Origin: Shimia isoporae
Lineage (GTDB): Bacteria > Pseudomonadota > Alphaproteobacteria > Rhodobacterales > Rhodobacteraceae
Assembly (NCBI RefSeq): GCF_004346865.1
Contig: NZ_SMGR01000001.1
Coordinates: forward strand, 2,170,001 to 2,234,000
Length of the DNA stretch: 64,000 nucleotides
Direction of reading: 5' to 3'
Shown here: in pieces, positions 28,730 to 37,687 of the stretch
Layout: each line of letters starts with the position of its first letter
Numbering within the stretch: the first letter of the stretch is position 1
The notes under the pieces: model-generated
Database searches by the model: none
Told to the model about the DNA's origin: nothing
Seen by the model: only the letters and a program-made list of their open reading frames with translations
Made by a program: the position numbers and the translations under genes

Positions 28730-28751
28730 ATTGACCGACCGGTTGGTCAAT
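28730..28751. promoter_or_regulatory. Palindromic operator in the paaI-paaZ divergent promoter
   Basis: A 22-bp inverted repeat centred between 28740 and 28741. Left arm ATTGACCGACC, right arm GGTTGGTCAAT; 10 of 11 positions pair. Such ACCGACCGGT-type sites are typical TetR-family operators. It lies 34 bases before paaI and 42 before paaZ, so one bound dimer could control both directions. The TetR gene in the paaI transcript is the obvious candidate binder. Confidence 0.78.
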
Positions 28752-28792
28752 AAATGCGCAACTCGGCTGAGTCGTCAAGGGGAGAGCACGAC

Positions 28793-30823
28793 ATGACCAT
28801 TCAAAACGTTTCCAGCTTTGCCAAAGGCGCTTGGGTGGCGCCGGCAGAAGGAGCGCGCACCATCGCTTCTGCGATTACCGGCGAAGTGATCGCCACAGCA
28901 GGCAACGACGCCCTCGACGTGCAAGGCATGCTTGACTACGCGCGCGAAATTGGTGGTCCGGCCTTGCGCAAGATGACGTTTCATGATCGCGCCCGAATGC
29001 TTAAAGCACTGGCATTGCACCTCCGCGAGCACCGCGACGCGATGTACAGTCTCTCCTTCAATACCGGCGCGACACAGGCCGATCACCTGATCGACATCGA
29101 CGGCGGCATTGGCACGATGCTGGTTTTTGCATCCAAAGGCCGCAAGGAAATGCCAGACAGTCAGGTCTATGTGGATGGCGAGATCGAGCACCTGTCGCGC
29201 AATGGCACTTTTCTGGGTCAGCATATCTGTACGCCACTTCAGGGCGTCGCGGTACATATCAACGCATTCAACTTCCCGGTCTGGGGGATGCTTGAAAAAC
29301 TCGCTCCGACCCTTCTGGCTGGTGTGCCAGCCATCGTGAAACCGGCAACATCTTCCTGCTATGTCACCGAACTTGCCGTTAAAGTCATGGTTGAAAGCAA
29401 CATCCTGCCGGATGGCGCCCTGCAACTGGTGACCGGCGGTCTGGGAGACATGCTGGATCATCTCACATGTCAGGACGCGGTTGCATTCACCGGCTCAGCG
29501 GACACTGCTCTGAAACTGCGCTCCAATCCTGAAATCCTCGGCAACTCGGTGCGCTTCACCGCCGAAGCCGACAGCCTCAATGCGTCCATTCTCGGACCCG
29601 ACGCTGTTCCCGGCACACCGGAGTTTGACCTATTCATAAAGGAAGTCAGCCGCGAGATGACCACAAAGGCGGGCCAGAAATGCACTGCCATCCGTCGCAT
29701 CATCACGCCCGAGGCCACAACCGAAGCCGTGATCGAGGCGCTCTCGACGCGCCTTGCCAAAACCGTCATTGGAGACCCGAGGCTGGAAACCACCCGCATG
29801 GGGGCATTGGTGTCTGGTGGTCAAAAGGCTGACGTATTGGAAAAAGCCGCGCTTCTGGCGTCCGAGGCCGAACGTGTCTTTGGTGATCCCGACACTTTGA
29901 CAGTCGAGGGTGCCGACGCTGACAAAGGCGCCTTTGTTCCGCCGATGCTGTTTCATTGCGGCGATCCCGACGCCGCTCAACATGTTCATGACAGCGAGGC
30001 TTTCGGCCCTGTCAGCACCGTCATGGGCTATCGAGATCTGGAACACGCTATTGCGCTGGCCAACCGCGGCAAAGGGTCTCTCGTGGCTTCCGTCATCACG
30101 CATGACGCCGAGGTTGCCCGCGAAGTCGCCATGGGCGCTGGCGCGTTCCACGGACGTCTGTATTTTAACAACCGTGACAGTATGAAAGAAAGCACCGGCC
30201 ACGGCTCGCCCCTGCCGCACATGGTGCACGGCGGGCCCGGTCGTGCAGGCGGTGGCGAAGAGCTTGGCGGCATTCGCGCCGTGAAACACTTCATGCAGCG
30301 CACGGCCATTCAGGGCAGCCCCGACATCCTGACCGGCGTCACCGGTCAATGGGTGCCCGGCAGCACTGAAACAGATGCGGGAGCGCACCCGTTCACACGT
30401 CGTTTTGGCGAACTCGCTGTTGGTGAAACGATGCACACCGCCTCGCGCACGGTAACGCTGGAAGACATTGAACACTTCGCCAACTTCACGGGCGACACTT
30501 TCTACGCGCACATGGATGACGCCGCTGCAAAACGGAACCCGTTCTTCCCGGGGCGCGTGGCGCACGGCTATCTTCTTCTGTCCTTTGCCGCCGGTTTGTT
30601 TGTTGAACCCAACGAAGGCCCCGTTCTGGCCAACACCGGTCTTGATGGTCTGCGCTTCATGAAGCCGGTTTCAGCCGGCGACGCGATCAAAGTCCGGCTG
30701 ACCGTCAAGAAAAAGACCAAGCGCAACGACGAATACGGCGAGGTCCGCTGGCACGTCACCCTGACCAATCAGGACGATGAGCAAGTCGCGGAATATGAAC
30801 TGCTAACGATGAACGCCTTCTAA
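28793..30823 (+). CDS. paaZ: PaaZ, oxepin-CoA hydrolase / semialdehyde dehydrogenase
   Basis: A 676-residue fusion. Residues 1 to about 520 are an aldehyde dehydrogenase (HINAFNFPVWG, catalytic Cys region TKAGQKCTAIRRI, FTGSADTALKLR). The C-terminal part (about 540-676) is a MaoC-type hot-dog hydratase with the segment FANFTGDTFYAHMDDAAA containing the catalytic Asp and His. It opens the oxepin-CoA ring and oxidises the semialdehyde to 3-oxo-5,6-dehydrosuberyl-CoA, which PaaJ then cleaves. paaF, paaG and paaH are not in the window and must lie elsewhere. Confidence 0.96.
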   Translation: MTIQNVSSFAKGAWVAPAEGARTIASAITGEVIATAGNDALDVQGMLDYAREIGGPALRKMTFHDRARMLKALALHLREHRDAMYSLSFNTGATQADHLIDIDGGIGTMLVFASKGRKEMPDSQVYVDGEIEHLSRNGTFLGQHICTPLQGVAVHINAFNFPVWGMLEKLAPTLLAGVPAIVKPATSSCYVTELAVKVMVESNILPDGALQLVTGGLGDMLDHLTCQDAVAFTGSADTALKLRSNPEILGNSVRFTAEADSLNASILGPDAVPGTPEFDLFIKEVSREMTTKAGQKCTAIRRIITPEATTEAVIEALSTRLAKTVIGDPRLETTRMGALVSGGQKADVLEKAALLASEAERVFGDPDTLTVEGADADKGAFVPPMLFHCGDPDAAQHVHDSEAFGPVSTVMGYRDLEHAIALANRGKGSLVASVITHDAEVAREVAMGAGAFHGRLYFNNRDSMKESTGHGSPLPHMVHGGPGRAGGGEELGGIRAVKHFMQRTAIQGSPDILTGVTGQWVPGSTETDAGAHPFTRRFGELAVGETMHTASRTVTLEDIEHFANFTGDTFYAHMDDAAAKRNPFFPGRVAHGYLLLSFAAGLFVEPNEGPVLANTGLDGLRFMKPVSAGDAIKVRLTVKKKTKRNDEYGEVRWHVTLTNQDDEQVAEYELLTMNAF

Positions 30824-30831
30824 AGTCCACA

Positions 30832-30859
30832 GCCCGGGACTCACTGTCAGGCCCCGGGC
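30832..30859. terminator. Hairpin after paaZ
   Basis: GCCCGGG (30832-30838) and CCCGGGC (30853-30859) form a perfect 7-bp stem nine bases after the paaZ stop. There is no T-tract, so it may protect the RNA end or need a cofactor rather than act as an intrinsic terminator. Confidence 0.35.
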
Positions 30860-30959
30860 CTCACCTGCTCTCTCGCAGGGATGACCCCACGGTCATCTTA
30901 CTGGTTTTCGCGCGTTTTTGCCGTTACTCAAGAGCCACTCTGACAACCGGACGCTCGCC

Positions 30960-32003
30960 ATGCCTGTAACGCTGACCAAACTCTCTGACCTCGCCGCATT
31001 GCCCTTCGACGAGATCATCGACGTCCGCTCTCCAGCCGAGTACGCCGAAGATCAAATCCCGGGCGCAATCTCTTTGCCAGCGCTCTCAAACGAAGAACGG
31101 GCCCGTGTTGGCACCATCTACGTTCAGGACGATCCTTTCAAAGCTCGCAAGATCGGCGCCGCGCTTGTGTCCCGCAATGTCGCGACACATCTCGAAGGAT
31201 CGCTTGCGGACCGTGAAGGTGGCTGGAAACCGTTGGTCTATTGCTGGCGCGGAGGTCAGCGTTCGGGGTCCGTAGCGATCATTCTCAAGCAAATCGGTTG
31301 GCGCGCCGACACGGTTGATGGTGGCTACCAGAGCTATCGCCGCATGGTGGCCAAGGCGCTCTATGATTCAGACATGCCCTGCCCCATTGTGGTTATTGAC
31401 GGCGGTACCGGAACGGCCAAAACCAGACTGCTGCATCACATCGCAGATCAGGGCGGCCAAACCCTTGACCTCGAAGCCATGGCGGAGCATCGCGGGTCAC
31501 TCTTTGGACCTTTGGGTGATACGCAACCAAGCCAGAAAGCCTTTGAAAGTCGCCTTGCAATGGGCATGGCCAAACTCACCCCCGAGCGTCCGGTCTATGT
31601 GGAGGCAGAAAGTTCCAAGATCGGCCGCCTGATCATTCCCCCCACGCTATGGCAAGCCATGATCCAGGCCCCGAACCTGCGCATCACAGCCCCCCTGAAA
31701 GACCGCGCCGCACACACTCTGACCGCCTATCCGGATATGCTAGAAAACGGCGACAAGCTGGATGCTGTTCTTGAACAGATGACGCGCTATCACGGGCACG
31801 GGCTGGTTGCCGACTGGCGCACACTGGCCGCAGAGGGCAATTATCATGCGTTGGCAACCCAACTCATAGAAACTCACTACGACCCGCGCTATACCCGCAT
31901 TTCGCGCGCGCAGGCGCCTGAAGCGCAGCCGATCGACTTGCCTGATCTGTCCGAAGAAACGCTGGCCACCACGGCAGCCACCATCATTGCGTCAGAACAA
32001 TAG
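30960..32003 (+). CDS. mnmH: tRNA 2-selenouridine synthase
   Basis: A 347-residue protein with an N-terminal rhodanese domain (active Cys95 in VYCWRGGQRSGS) and a C-terminal P-loop domain (GGTGTAKT, residues 148-155). MnmH (SelU, YbbB) replaces sulfur by selenium at the wobble 2-thiouridine of Lys, Glu and Gln tRNAs through a geranylated intermediate, using selenophosphate from SelD. The start at 30960 is chosen because the upstream extension begins with TTG and is short; the ribosome binding site is weak. Its 3' end overlaps convergent selD by 20 bases. Confidence 0.94.
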   Translation: MPVTLTKLSDLAALPFDEIIDVRSPAEYAEDQIPGAISLPALSNEERARVGTIYVQDDPFKARKIGAALVSRNVATHLEGSLADREGGWKPLVYCWRGGQRSGSVAIILKQIGWRADTVDGGYQSYRRMVAKALYDSDMPCPIVVIDGGTGTAKTRLLHHIADQGGQTLDLEAMAEHRGSLFGPLGDTQPSQKAFESRLAMGMAKLTPERPVYVEAESSKIGRLIIPPTLWQAMIQAPNLRITAPLKDRAAHTLTAYPDMLENGDKLDAVLEQMTRYHGHGLVADWRTLAAEGNYHALATQLIETHYDPRYTRISRAQAPEAQPIDLPDLSEETLATTAATIIASEQ

Positions 32004-34164
32004 TGGCGTCCCCCGCGACCAGCCGTCCAATCACAGCTGCATCGTGTCCCAACGCCCGCAATTCGGTGACCAGATCTGTTGCATCTGTGGCATTCACAGC
32101 GGCAAGCAACCCACCCGCCGTTTGTGGATCATGAAGCAAAACCGCCTTCGCGCTGTCTGGCCCGAAAACCGGCGCCGCATCCAGATTGCTTTGATAGATC
32201 GTGCTACGATGACCGGCAGCCGCGAGCGCCTCGGCACCTGCATAGGTCGGAACGGACGCCAAATCGAGTTCGGCGGCAACTCCGGAGGCGCGGCAGATTG
32301 CCATCAGGTGACCCGCCAGACCGAAGCCGGTAACGTCGGTCATGGCGTGCGCATCTTGCAAGACACCGGCAGCATCGCTTTGCGGTACGGCCATACGCGC
32401 CAGCATCTCGGCGACATCACGCCCACGCGCCTTGCCTTGCATTTCCGCAGCCAGCACAGTGCCCGACCCGATAGGCCGCGTCAGTATCAAGGCGTCCCCT
32501 ACCTGCGCGCCCGCAATTGTGATCGCTGAGCGGTCCAGAAGCCCCGTCAAGGTCAAGCCGATGGTCATCTCGGCGCCCATCGTCGAATGCCCGCCGACGA
32601 TCTCGGCACCCGCCCCTTTCAGCACATCGCCGGCTTCCCGCAGAATCTCTGCCATCGTTCGAGCTTGAAGTGGTTCCGCCATGCGCGGCAGGATGATTGA
32701 CAAAAGTGCGGCCTGCGGAGTGGCACCCATAGCCCAGATATCGCCCAGTGCGTGTACTGCCACAATCCGGGCCATCAGGCCCGGGTCTTCGTTAAATCCG
32801 CGCAGGTGATCCGTCGTCATGACCTGCTCTTTTTCGCCGATGGACAGCACCGCCGCGTCATCCCCCGGACCGGACAGCACATCCGCGCGCCCCAGCGACG
32901 GCATCCCCTGCAACGCCTTTGCAAGGGTGCCTGCGCCCACCTTGGAACCACAACCTCCACACATAGGCTGTTTGTCGAGCTGTCCGTCTGCGATCTCTCG
33001 CGGCACCTTTGGTTGGGGCATTGACGGCAAGCGATCAAACTTGCGCATGAACTTCCGGTCGATATGGTTTTTCCACCGCCACAATGGCGCTTTGAGACCA
33101 GTCCCAGAAAATGTCTTGCCGTACTTGGCTGCCAGAGCACGTTTGCCGCCCAAGGACACCAATTTGAGATAGTCTTCTTGCGGTTTGAAAGAGCGCATCC
33201 TCCGCCCGGTCAACGCCGCTTTGAGGTTGTGCTTCAACACCGGCGCAGCACGCACGGCAAAGACACCAGCCTTGGGGCGCGGTGTATCCGTCAGTTCGGC
33301 GCAATCACCAACGGCAAACAGATCGTCATATCCTTCGGCCTGCAACGTCTGAGACACCCGTACAAAGCCGCCGTCCGTAAGAGGCAGCGTCGAATTCGCC
33401 AGCCAGGGATGGGCAAACCCGCCTGCGGCGCCAACCGAAAACCGGCTGGCAACCTGTCGCCCATCCGCAAGCAGGACGCGGTCCCGAGTGACACCGACAA
33501 CGCTTGCATCTGTGAGCACTTTGACACCCATTCGTGCCATGGCTTTTTGCAAAGGTTCCTCCGCGCCCGGCGTTTGCGGCGTAATCTTTTCCGACGCCTC
33601 AATCAGGGTGATCTTCGGCACCGCGCCTTTCACTTTGAGCGCATGCCCCATGGCCAATGCCAGCTCCACGCCGGCTATTCCGCCCCCGATCACAGCCACT
33701 TCCGGCGCGAGGTCGTTTTCCACAGCCTCCAGAAACGCCGCCCATTTCCTGGCATATCGATCAAGGGGCTTTGCCCCGATACCATACTCGGCAAACCCGT
33801 CGATAAACGGCAAATCACCGTGGATACCAACGTCAAGGGACGCCACATCATACCCGATCTCGCCCCGCCCCATGACGGTGACGGTTTTGGCGACAGGGTC
33901 AATGGAGGTCGCGGGCGCCATGATCAACCGCGCTCCTGCGAAACGGGCAAGCTTGACCAGATCGATCTCAAGGTCTTCGCGCGAGTAGTGACCCGCGATG
34001 TGTCCCGGAAGCATGCCGGAGTATGGCGCCGTCGGCCCGGGATTAATCAGGGTAAGACGCGCGCCAGCAAGTGGTTTCATGCCCCACATGCGCAGCACCA
34101 GCGCATGCGCATGTCCGCCGCCGACAAGAACAAGATCGCGCGTCAGTGGGTGTGGGCTATGCAT
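31984..34164 (-). CDS. selD: Selenide, water dikinase fused to an FAD-dependent oxidoreductase
   Basis: A 726-residue two-part protein. Residues 1 to about 390 are a NADH-dehydrogenase-like flavoprotein (LVLVGGGHAHALVL dinucleotide site, AVIGGGIAGVELAL second site, DLFAVGDCAEL). Residues about 395-726 are SelD, with MCGGCGSKVG holding Cys402, Cys405 and Lys408 and with GPGDDAAVL and DPQTAGGLL. SelD makes selenophosphate from selenide and ATP; the flavin part probably delivers reduced selenium. The catalytic site has Cys, not selenocysteine. selA and selB were not seen, and mnmH is the direct neighbour, so the product here serves at least tRNA selenation. Confidence 0.95.
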   Translation of the reverse strand: MHSPHPLTRDLVLVGGGHAHALVLRMWGMKPLAGARLTLINPGPTAPYSGMLPGHIAGHYSREDLEIDLVKLARFAGARLIMAPATSIDPVAKTVTVMGRGEIGYDVASLDVGIHGDLPFIDGFAEYGIGAKPLDRYARKWAAFLEAVENDLAPEVAVIGGGIAGVELALAMGHALKVKGAVPKITLIEASEKITPQTPGAEEPLQKAMARMGVKVLTDASVVGVTRDRVLLADGRQVASRFSVGAAGGFAHPWLANSTLPLTDGGFVRVSQTLQAEGYDDLFAVGDCAELTDTPRPKAGVFAVRAAPVLKHNLKAALTGRRMRSFKPQEDYLKLVSLGGKRALAAKYGKTFSGTGLKAPLWRWKNHIDRKFMRKFDRLPSMPQPKVPREIADGQLDKQPMCGGCGSKVGAGTLAKALQGMPSLGRADVLSGPGDDAAVLSIGEKEQVMTTDHLRGFNEDPGLMARIVAVHALGDIWAMGATPQAALLSIILPRMAEPLQARTMAEILREAGDVLKGAGAEIVGGHSTMGAEMTIGLTLTGLLDRSAITIAGAQVGDALILTRPIGSGTVLAAEMQGKARGRDVAEMLARMAVPQSDAAGVLQDAHAMTDVTGFGLAGHLMAICRASGVAAELDLASVPTYAGAEALAAAGHRSTIYQSNLDAAPVFGPDSAKAVLLHDPQTAGGLLAAVNATDATDLVTELRALGHDAAVIGRLVAGDATIVLTQ

Positions 34165-34271
34165 GGATAAGGTCCGCAGAAGAGAGCTTTCTTCCGGAGT
34201 ACCCCATCACAGAGGCGCCGCCAAGTTCAGCACGTACCGTGGATGCGCAACAGACCTGCCGCAAAGCCGGA

Positions 34272-34658
34272 TCAAATGAGATCGCGTTCCTCGAACACGC
34301 GACGCGCCACGCGGAAACACTCCAAGCCTTGCGGCACACCGCAATAAATCGCCACCACATGAATGATGGCCCGCACCTCTTCAACAGAGACGCCATTGTT
34401 CAGCGCGCCTTTGAGGTGGGTCTCCCACTCCGCCATTTTTCCCAGAGCGCCAATCATACTGAGGTTCATCATCGACCGTGTCTTTGCATCGATCACGTCA
34501 TCGCCCCAGCCAAAGCCCCAGCACCAGGCGGTCATCGCTTCCTGAAACGGCCGCGTAAAATCATCCGCTGCTGCGAGGTTTTTCTCCACGTACTCCGCGC
34601 CCAAAGTTGCTTTGCGCTGTTCCAACCCAATCAGGAAAAGATCCTCATCAAAACTCAT
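34272..34658 (-). CDS. Carboxymuconolactone decarboxylase-like (AhpD-fold) protein
   Basis: A 128-residue helical protein of the CMD family: LNLSMIGALGKMAEWETHL-like NLSMIGALGKMAEWETHLKG and GVSVEEVRAIIHVVAIYCGVPQG. The CXXC pair of AhpD is absent (one Cys in IYCG), so it is closer to 4-carboxymuconolactone decarboxylase than to a peroxide-reducing AhpD. It is the last gene of the RpiR-headed operon, and its ATG overlaps the aldehyde dehydrogenase stop (ATGA). It might decarboxylate or isomerise a ring-derived acid, but that is inference. Confidence 0.8.
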   Translation of the reverse strand: MSFDEDLFLIGLEQRKATLGAEYVEKNLAAADDFTRPFQEAMTAWCWGFGWGDDVIDAKTRSMMNLSMIGALGKMAEWETHLKGALNNGVSVEEVRAIIHVVAIYCGVPQGLECFRVARRVFEERDLI

Positions 34659-36106
34659 GCCCCGCCTCCCAGCTTGATCGCCACATTTTTGGTCTGCACA
34701 TAATTCCAGAGCGCCTCGCGCCCCTTTTCGCGGCCATAGCCGGATTTTCCATATCCGCCGAACGGCGTCTCGACTCCGCCGGCGTACCATTCGTTCACAA
34801 ACACCTGCCCCGCGCGAACATCCCGTGCCGCACGCATCGCCCTATCGGTGTCGCGCGTGAAAACACCGCCAACAAGGCCATAGTCGGTGCCATTCGCGAT
34901 CTCGACGGCTTCGGCTTCGCTGGCAAACGGCAAGACCGAAAGAACCGGACCAAACACCTCTTGCTGTGCGATTTCCATGTCCCCCGTGACCCCACTCAAA
35001 ACAGTAGGCTCCATGAAGGCGCCGGCGCGATTGAGCGCCCTTCCGCCGGTCACCACGCGTGCGCCTTGCTCCTGAGCACGGCTGACCATGTGCACGGCGC
35101 GGTCTCTCTGGCCTTCGCTCACCATCGCACCCATATTTGCGCCGAATTCCGGGCTCTCCTCCCCGGGCCGCACGATCAGGCCGCTCGCGATTTTTGCGGC
35201 GCGTTCGACCAGTTCATCATGGCGGCTCTCGTGCACGATCACTCTGGACATGGCAGAGCAAACCTGCCCCGCATTGAAGAAAATCCCCCAGCGAATGTCG
35301 GTTTCGAATGCCTCCAGATCCGCGTCTTCATGCACGATCGCCGCTGACTTGCCGCCAAGTTCAAGCACGCAGGGCACGACGTTGGCGGCCGCAGCCGTGG
35401 CAATGGCAATGCCGGTCTGAACAGAGCCGGTGAACACGATCTGGTTCACGTCCGGATGCCCTGCCAAAGCGGCCCCTGCATCGCGCCCTAGGCCGCAAAG
35501 CACGTTCACCGCGCCGTTCGGAAGTCCGACATGCTCGGCCGCTTTCGCAAACCATGCATTCGTCAAAGGTGTCAGTTCGGGCGACTTGATGACGCAAGCG
35601 TTTCCCGTCGCGAGCGCTGCTGACAACGAACGTGCGGTCATCTCCACCGGATAGTTCCAGGGAATGATCTGTGCCGAAACGCCCATCGGCTCGTAAGTGG
35701 TGAAATCAAAATAGCCGGCGCCCAGCGGAATTGACCGGCCTTCCACCGTTTCAGCCTGATTTCCATAGTATTCGAAGTACCGCGCAGCGCCTTCAATTTC
35801 GATCCGGCTTTCCCAGAGCGGCTTGCCCTGCTCCGCCGTAAGGACCGGTGCGATCTCGTCGAGATTCTCCAGCAGATACCGCCCCATCGCCTGCACCATG
35901 CGCCCGCGCTCGACAGGGCGCAAGTCGCGCAAGGCGCCAGACCGATGCACCCGCCTCGCAGCTTGGACAGCTTTGTCGACATCCCCAGCATCCGCCAGTG
36001 CATGTTCAGCTATCTGCTCCGAAGTGGCGGGATCTTGCACCGCGATCCGGCCTGCACCGCCGTCGACCCACGCACCGTCGATAAAATTCTGCCAGTAGCT
36101 TTTCAT
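34655..36106 (-). CDS. NAD(P)-dependent aldehyde dehydrogenase
   Basis: A 483-residue enzyme with every expected landmark: IIPWNYPVEM, FTGSVQTG, the glutamate motif VLELGGKSA, the nucleophile region FFNAGQVCSAMSR with its Cys, and EVFGPVLSV. It resembles betaine-aldehyde and aminoaldehyde dehydrogenases in size and motifs. It overlaps the gene on each side by four bases (ATGA), so it is made with the sulfotransferase-like and CMD-like proteins. Its position after a Rieske oxygenase suggests oxidation of an aldehyde released by ring or methyl-group oxidation. Confidence 0.9.
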   Translation of the reverse strand: MKSYWQNFIDGAWVDGGAGRIAVQDPATSEQIAEHALADAGDVDKAVQAARRVHRSGALRDLRPVERGRMVQAMGRYLLENLDEIAPVLTAEQGKPLWESRIEIEGAARYFEYYGNQAETVEGRSIPLGAGYFDFTTYEPMGVSAQIIPWNYPVEMTARSLSAALATGNACVIKSPELTPLTNAWFAKAAEHVGLPNGAVNVLCGLGRDAGAALAGHPDVNQIVFTGSVQTGIAIATAAAANVVPCVLELGGKSAAIVHEDADLEAFETDIRWGIFFNAGQVCSAMSRVIVHESRHDELVERAAKIASGLIVRPGEESPEFGANMGAMVSEGQRDRAVHMVSRAQEQGARVVTGGRALNRAGAFMEPTVLSGVTGDMEIAQQEVFGPVLSVLPFASEAEAVEIANGTDYGLVGGVFTRDTDRAMRAARDVRAGQVFVNEWYAGGVETPFGGYGKSGYGREKGREALWNYVQTKNVAIKLGGGA

Positions 36107-36855
36107 GCCTTTTCCTCAGGTCTCAGCCGATGCGCAAACATTCGGTCATAGTGTGGTTTCATGCGACGGTGCACCGCGTGCACTCGCTCCGGCAGGTCCG
36201 CGAGCGACACATAGCGTCGCGGCTGCGCAACAAGTCCGGTGGACTTCGCCAAATTCGAGTGGAAAGACCCACCATCCCACCAACTGTGTGCAGAAGGATC
36301 CCCGCCAGCTTCCCAGCTTAGTGCTTCGGGCTTAAATGGGAGCCCGACGGCTGCACAGAACGCCTCGGTCATACCCTCGGGATTTTCAAGCAAATCGTCA
36401 CTGTCGATCACAGGCGGCGGCGATCCATTGAGCGCCCACAACAAATCGAACAGGGCCCGCTGCTCGGGAAACCCAACCTCGCCTTCGTGAAAATCCGGCC
36501 ATTTGTCGGCCATCGAAGTGATGGTCTTTGCCGGATCACGGATCAGAAAAGCATGGGTAAAATGGCCAAGAAACTCGAAGTCCCACATGTGGCTGATGTA
36601 GTGCGGAAAGTCCTTGAGAAAGACGGGGCCATTTTGGGCCAACGCCTGAATGTCAGCCCAGACACTTTCAAGCGTGAGGCCAGGTGTCACAACCTCGCCT
36701 TCCTTGTACCTGTGCCAAAGTGGTTCTTCGCCTTGATACCAAGCCTCTCCAAACGGCTCGTGCAGACACTCCAGATCGCCCCTCTGGCGCATCATCCACT
36801 CAAACGCGGTAGAGGTCGATCTGGGCACAGCCCATAAAGCAACGATTTTATGCAT
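36103..36855 (-). CDS. Sulfotransferase-like P-loop protein
   Basis: A 250-residue protein that starts MHKIVALWAVPRSTSTAFEW; VPRSTSTAF is the PAPS 5'-phosphosulfate-binding loop of the sulfotransferase superfamily. HAFLIRDPAKTITSM matches the 3'-phosphate-binding segment (Arg-Asp-Pro followed by Ser). True sulfotransferases move sulfate from PAPS to a hydroxyl or amine; some relatives have other or unknown roles. It overlaps the racemase-like gene by eight bases and aldehyde dehydrogenase by four. A sulfotransferase within a small-molecule catabolic operon is unexpected. Confidence 0.75.
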   Translation of the reverse strand: MHKIVALWAVPRSTSTAFEWMMRQRGDLECLHEPFGEAWYQGEEPLWHRYKEGEVVTPGLTLESVWADIQALAQNGPVFLKDFPHYISHMWDFEFLGHFTHAFLIRDPAKTITSMADKWPDFHEGEVGFPEQRALFDLLWALNGSPPPVIDSDDLLENPEGMTEAFCAAVGLPFKPEALSWEAGGDPSAHSWWDGGSFHSNLAKSTGLVAQPRRYVSLADLPERVHAVHRRMKPHYDRMFAHRLRPEEKA

Positions 36856-37687
36856 TTAGGCTCTCCAGCAAAGTCCCGCGCGCTATTGTCGGCGCCAGCC
36901 CGAGGCTCTTGAAAACGCGCCAATAAAGCGCGGTGTCATGCCCCACGACCGGCTTGCCAAGTCGCGCTTCCAGCATCCTTGTCAAATGCAGAGGACGCTC
37001 TGGCAATCCATTGGCACCACTGCGAAAATTACACATGCCGTTTATCAGGTAAGCATCTGCTTCAGGCGCCTGTTCGGCCACATAATCAAAGGATTTCGCG
37101 GCAAGATTGCCTTCAAACACCCAACGGCAGTCGTTCACATCTTCTTGGCTGTCAAACCAACCTTGGTCATGAAAATTACCGGCCCAGAGAACGTCAAACC
37201 CCGCTTCTTCAAGAAACCGGACTGTACCCTGCCACCAAGCTGGCCAATGATAGGCGGCATTCAGCGCAACTTTCTCGACATTGAGAGCCCGCAGGGCCTC
37301 CACCATCGCATATCCCGCCATGTGAAAATGAAGGTCGAAGCGTTCTGACAAGGCTTCGCAATGTGCACGAACCCCTTCCACACCGAGGCCGCTGGCATGC
37401 ACCCAATTCGACCCGACTTGCGCCGCCACATCTGCGCCATTTCGCGCACTCAAGTGGCAGAAATCCTCCATCATCGAGAAGTTGGCTTTGCGCTGATCCA
37501 GCCCGTGCACATAGTCCGGCACATGCAGCATCCAGCCGTGCACCCCGACACTGTCGGGCGCCATCCGCAGGAAATCACTTGGCGCAGCATCATAGTCAAA
37601 CGGAGGACAGGTGAACGTCACCTGATGCTGGAACAGTTTGTGCTCCTCGCGCCAGTTTTCCGGCATCATCATGTCCCGCTCACCCAT
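36848..37687 (-). CDS. Asp/Glu racemase-superfamily enzyme (AMDase or maleate-isomerase-like)
   Basis: A 279-residue protein whose C-terminal part (NGMCNFRSG, then MLEARLGKPVVGHDTALYWRVFKSLG) matches the maleate isomerase/arylmalonate decarboxylase branch. Family members use one or two catalytic cysteines. The second is present (Cys219); at the place of the first the sequence reads AAQVGSNWVHASG, with Gly92 rather than Cys. Loss of the first with retention of the second is the pattern of arylmalonate decarboxylase. A decarboxylase, isomerase or hydrolytic role remains possible. The gene overlaps both neighbours by eight bases. Confidence 0.75.
   Translation of the reverse strand: MGERDMMMPENWREEHKLFQHQVTFTCPPFDYDAAPSDFLRMAPDSVGVHGWMLHVPDYVHGLDQRKANFSMMEDFCHLSARNGADVAAQVGSNWVHASGLGVEGVRAHCEALSERFDLHFHMAGYAMVEALRALNVEKVALNAAYHWPAWWQGTVRFLEEAGFDVLWAGNFHDQGWFDSQEDVNDCRWVFEGNLAAKSFDYVAEQAPEADAYLINGMCNFRSGANGLPERPLHLTRMLEARLGKPVVGHDTALYWRVFKSLGLAPTIARGTLLESLNA

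Noticed and set aside
30918-30959. N-terminal extension of mnmH from a TTG codon
   Set aside because: The extra 14 residues are not typical of the rhodanese domain and no ribosome binding site supports the TTG; ATG at 30960 preferred.
36848-37687. Reading this gene as a true aspartate/glutamate racemase
   Set aside because: Only one of the two catalytic cysteines is present and the C-terminal motif is that of the maleate isomerase/AMDase branch, so a racemase call would be too specific.
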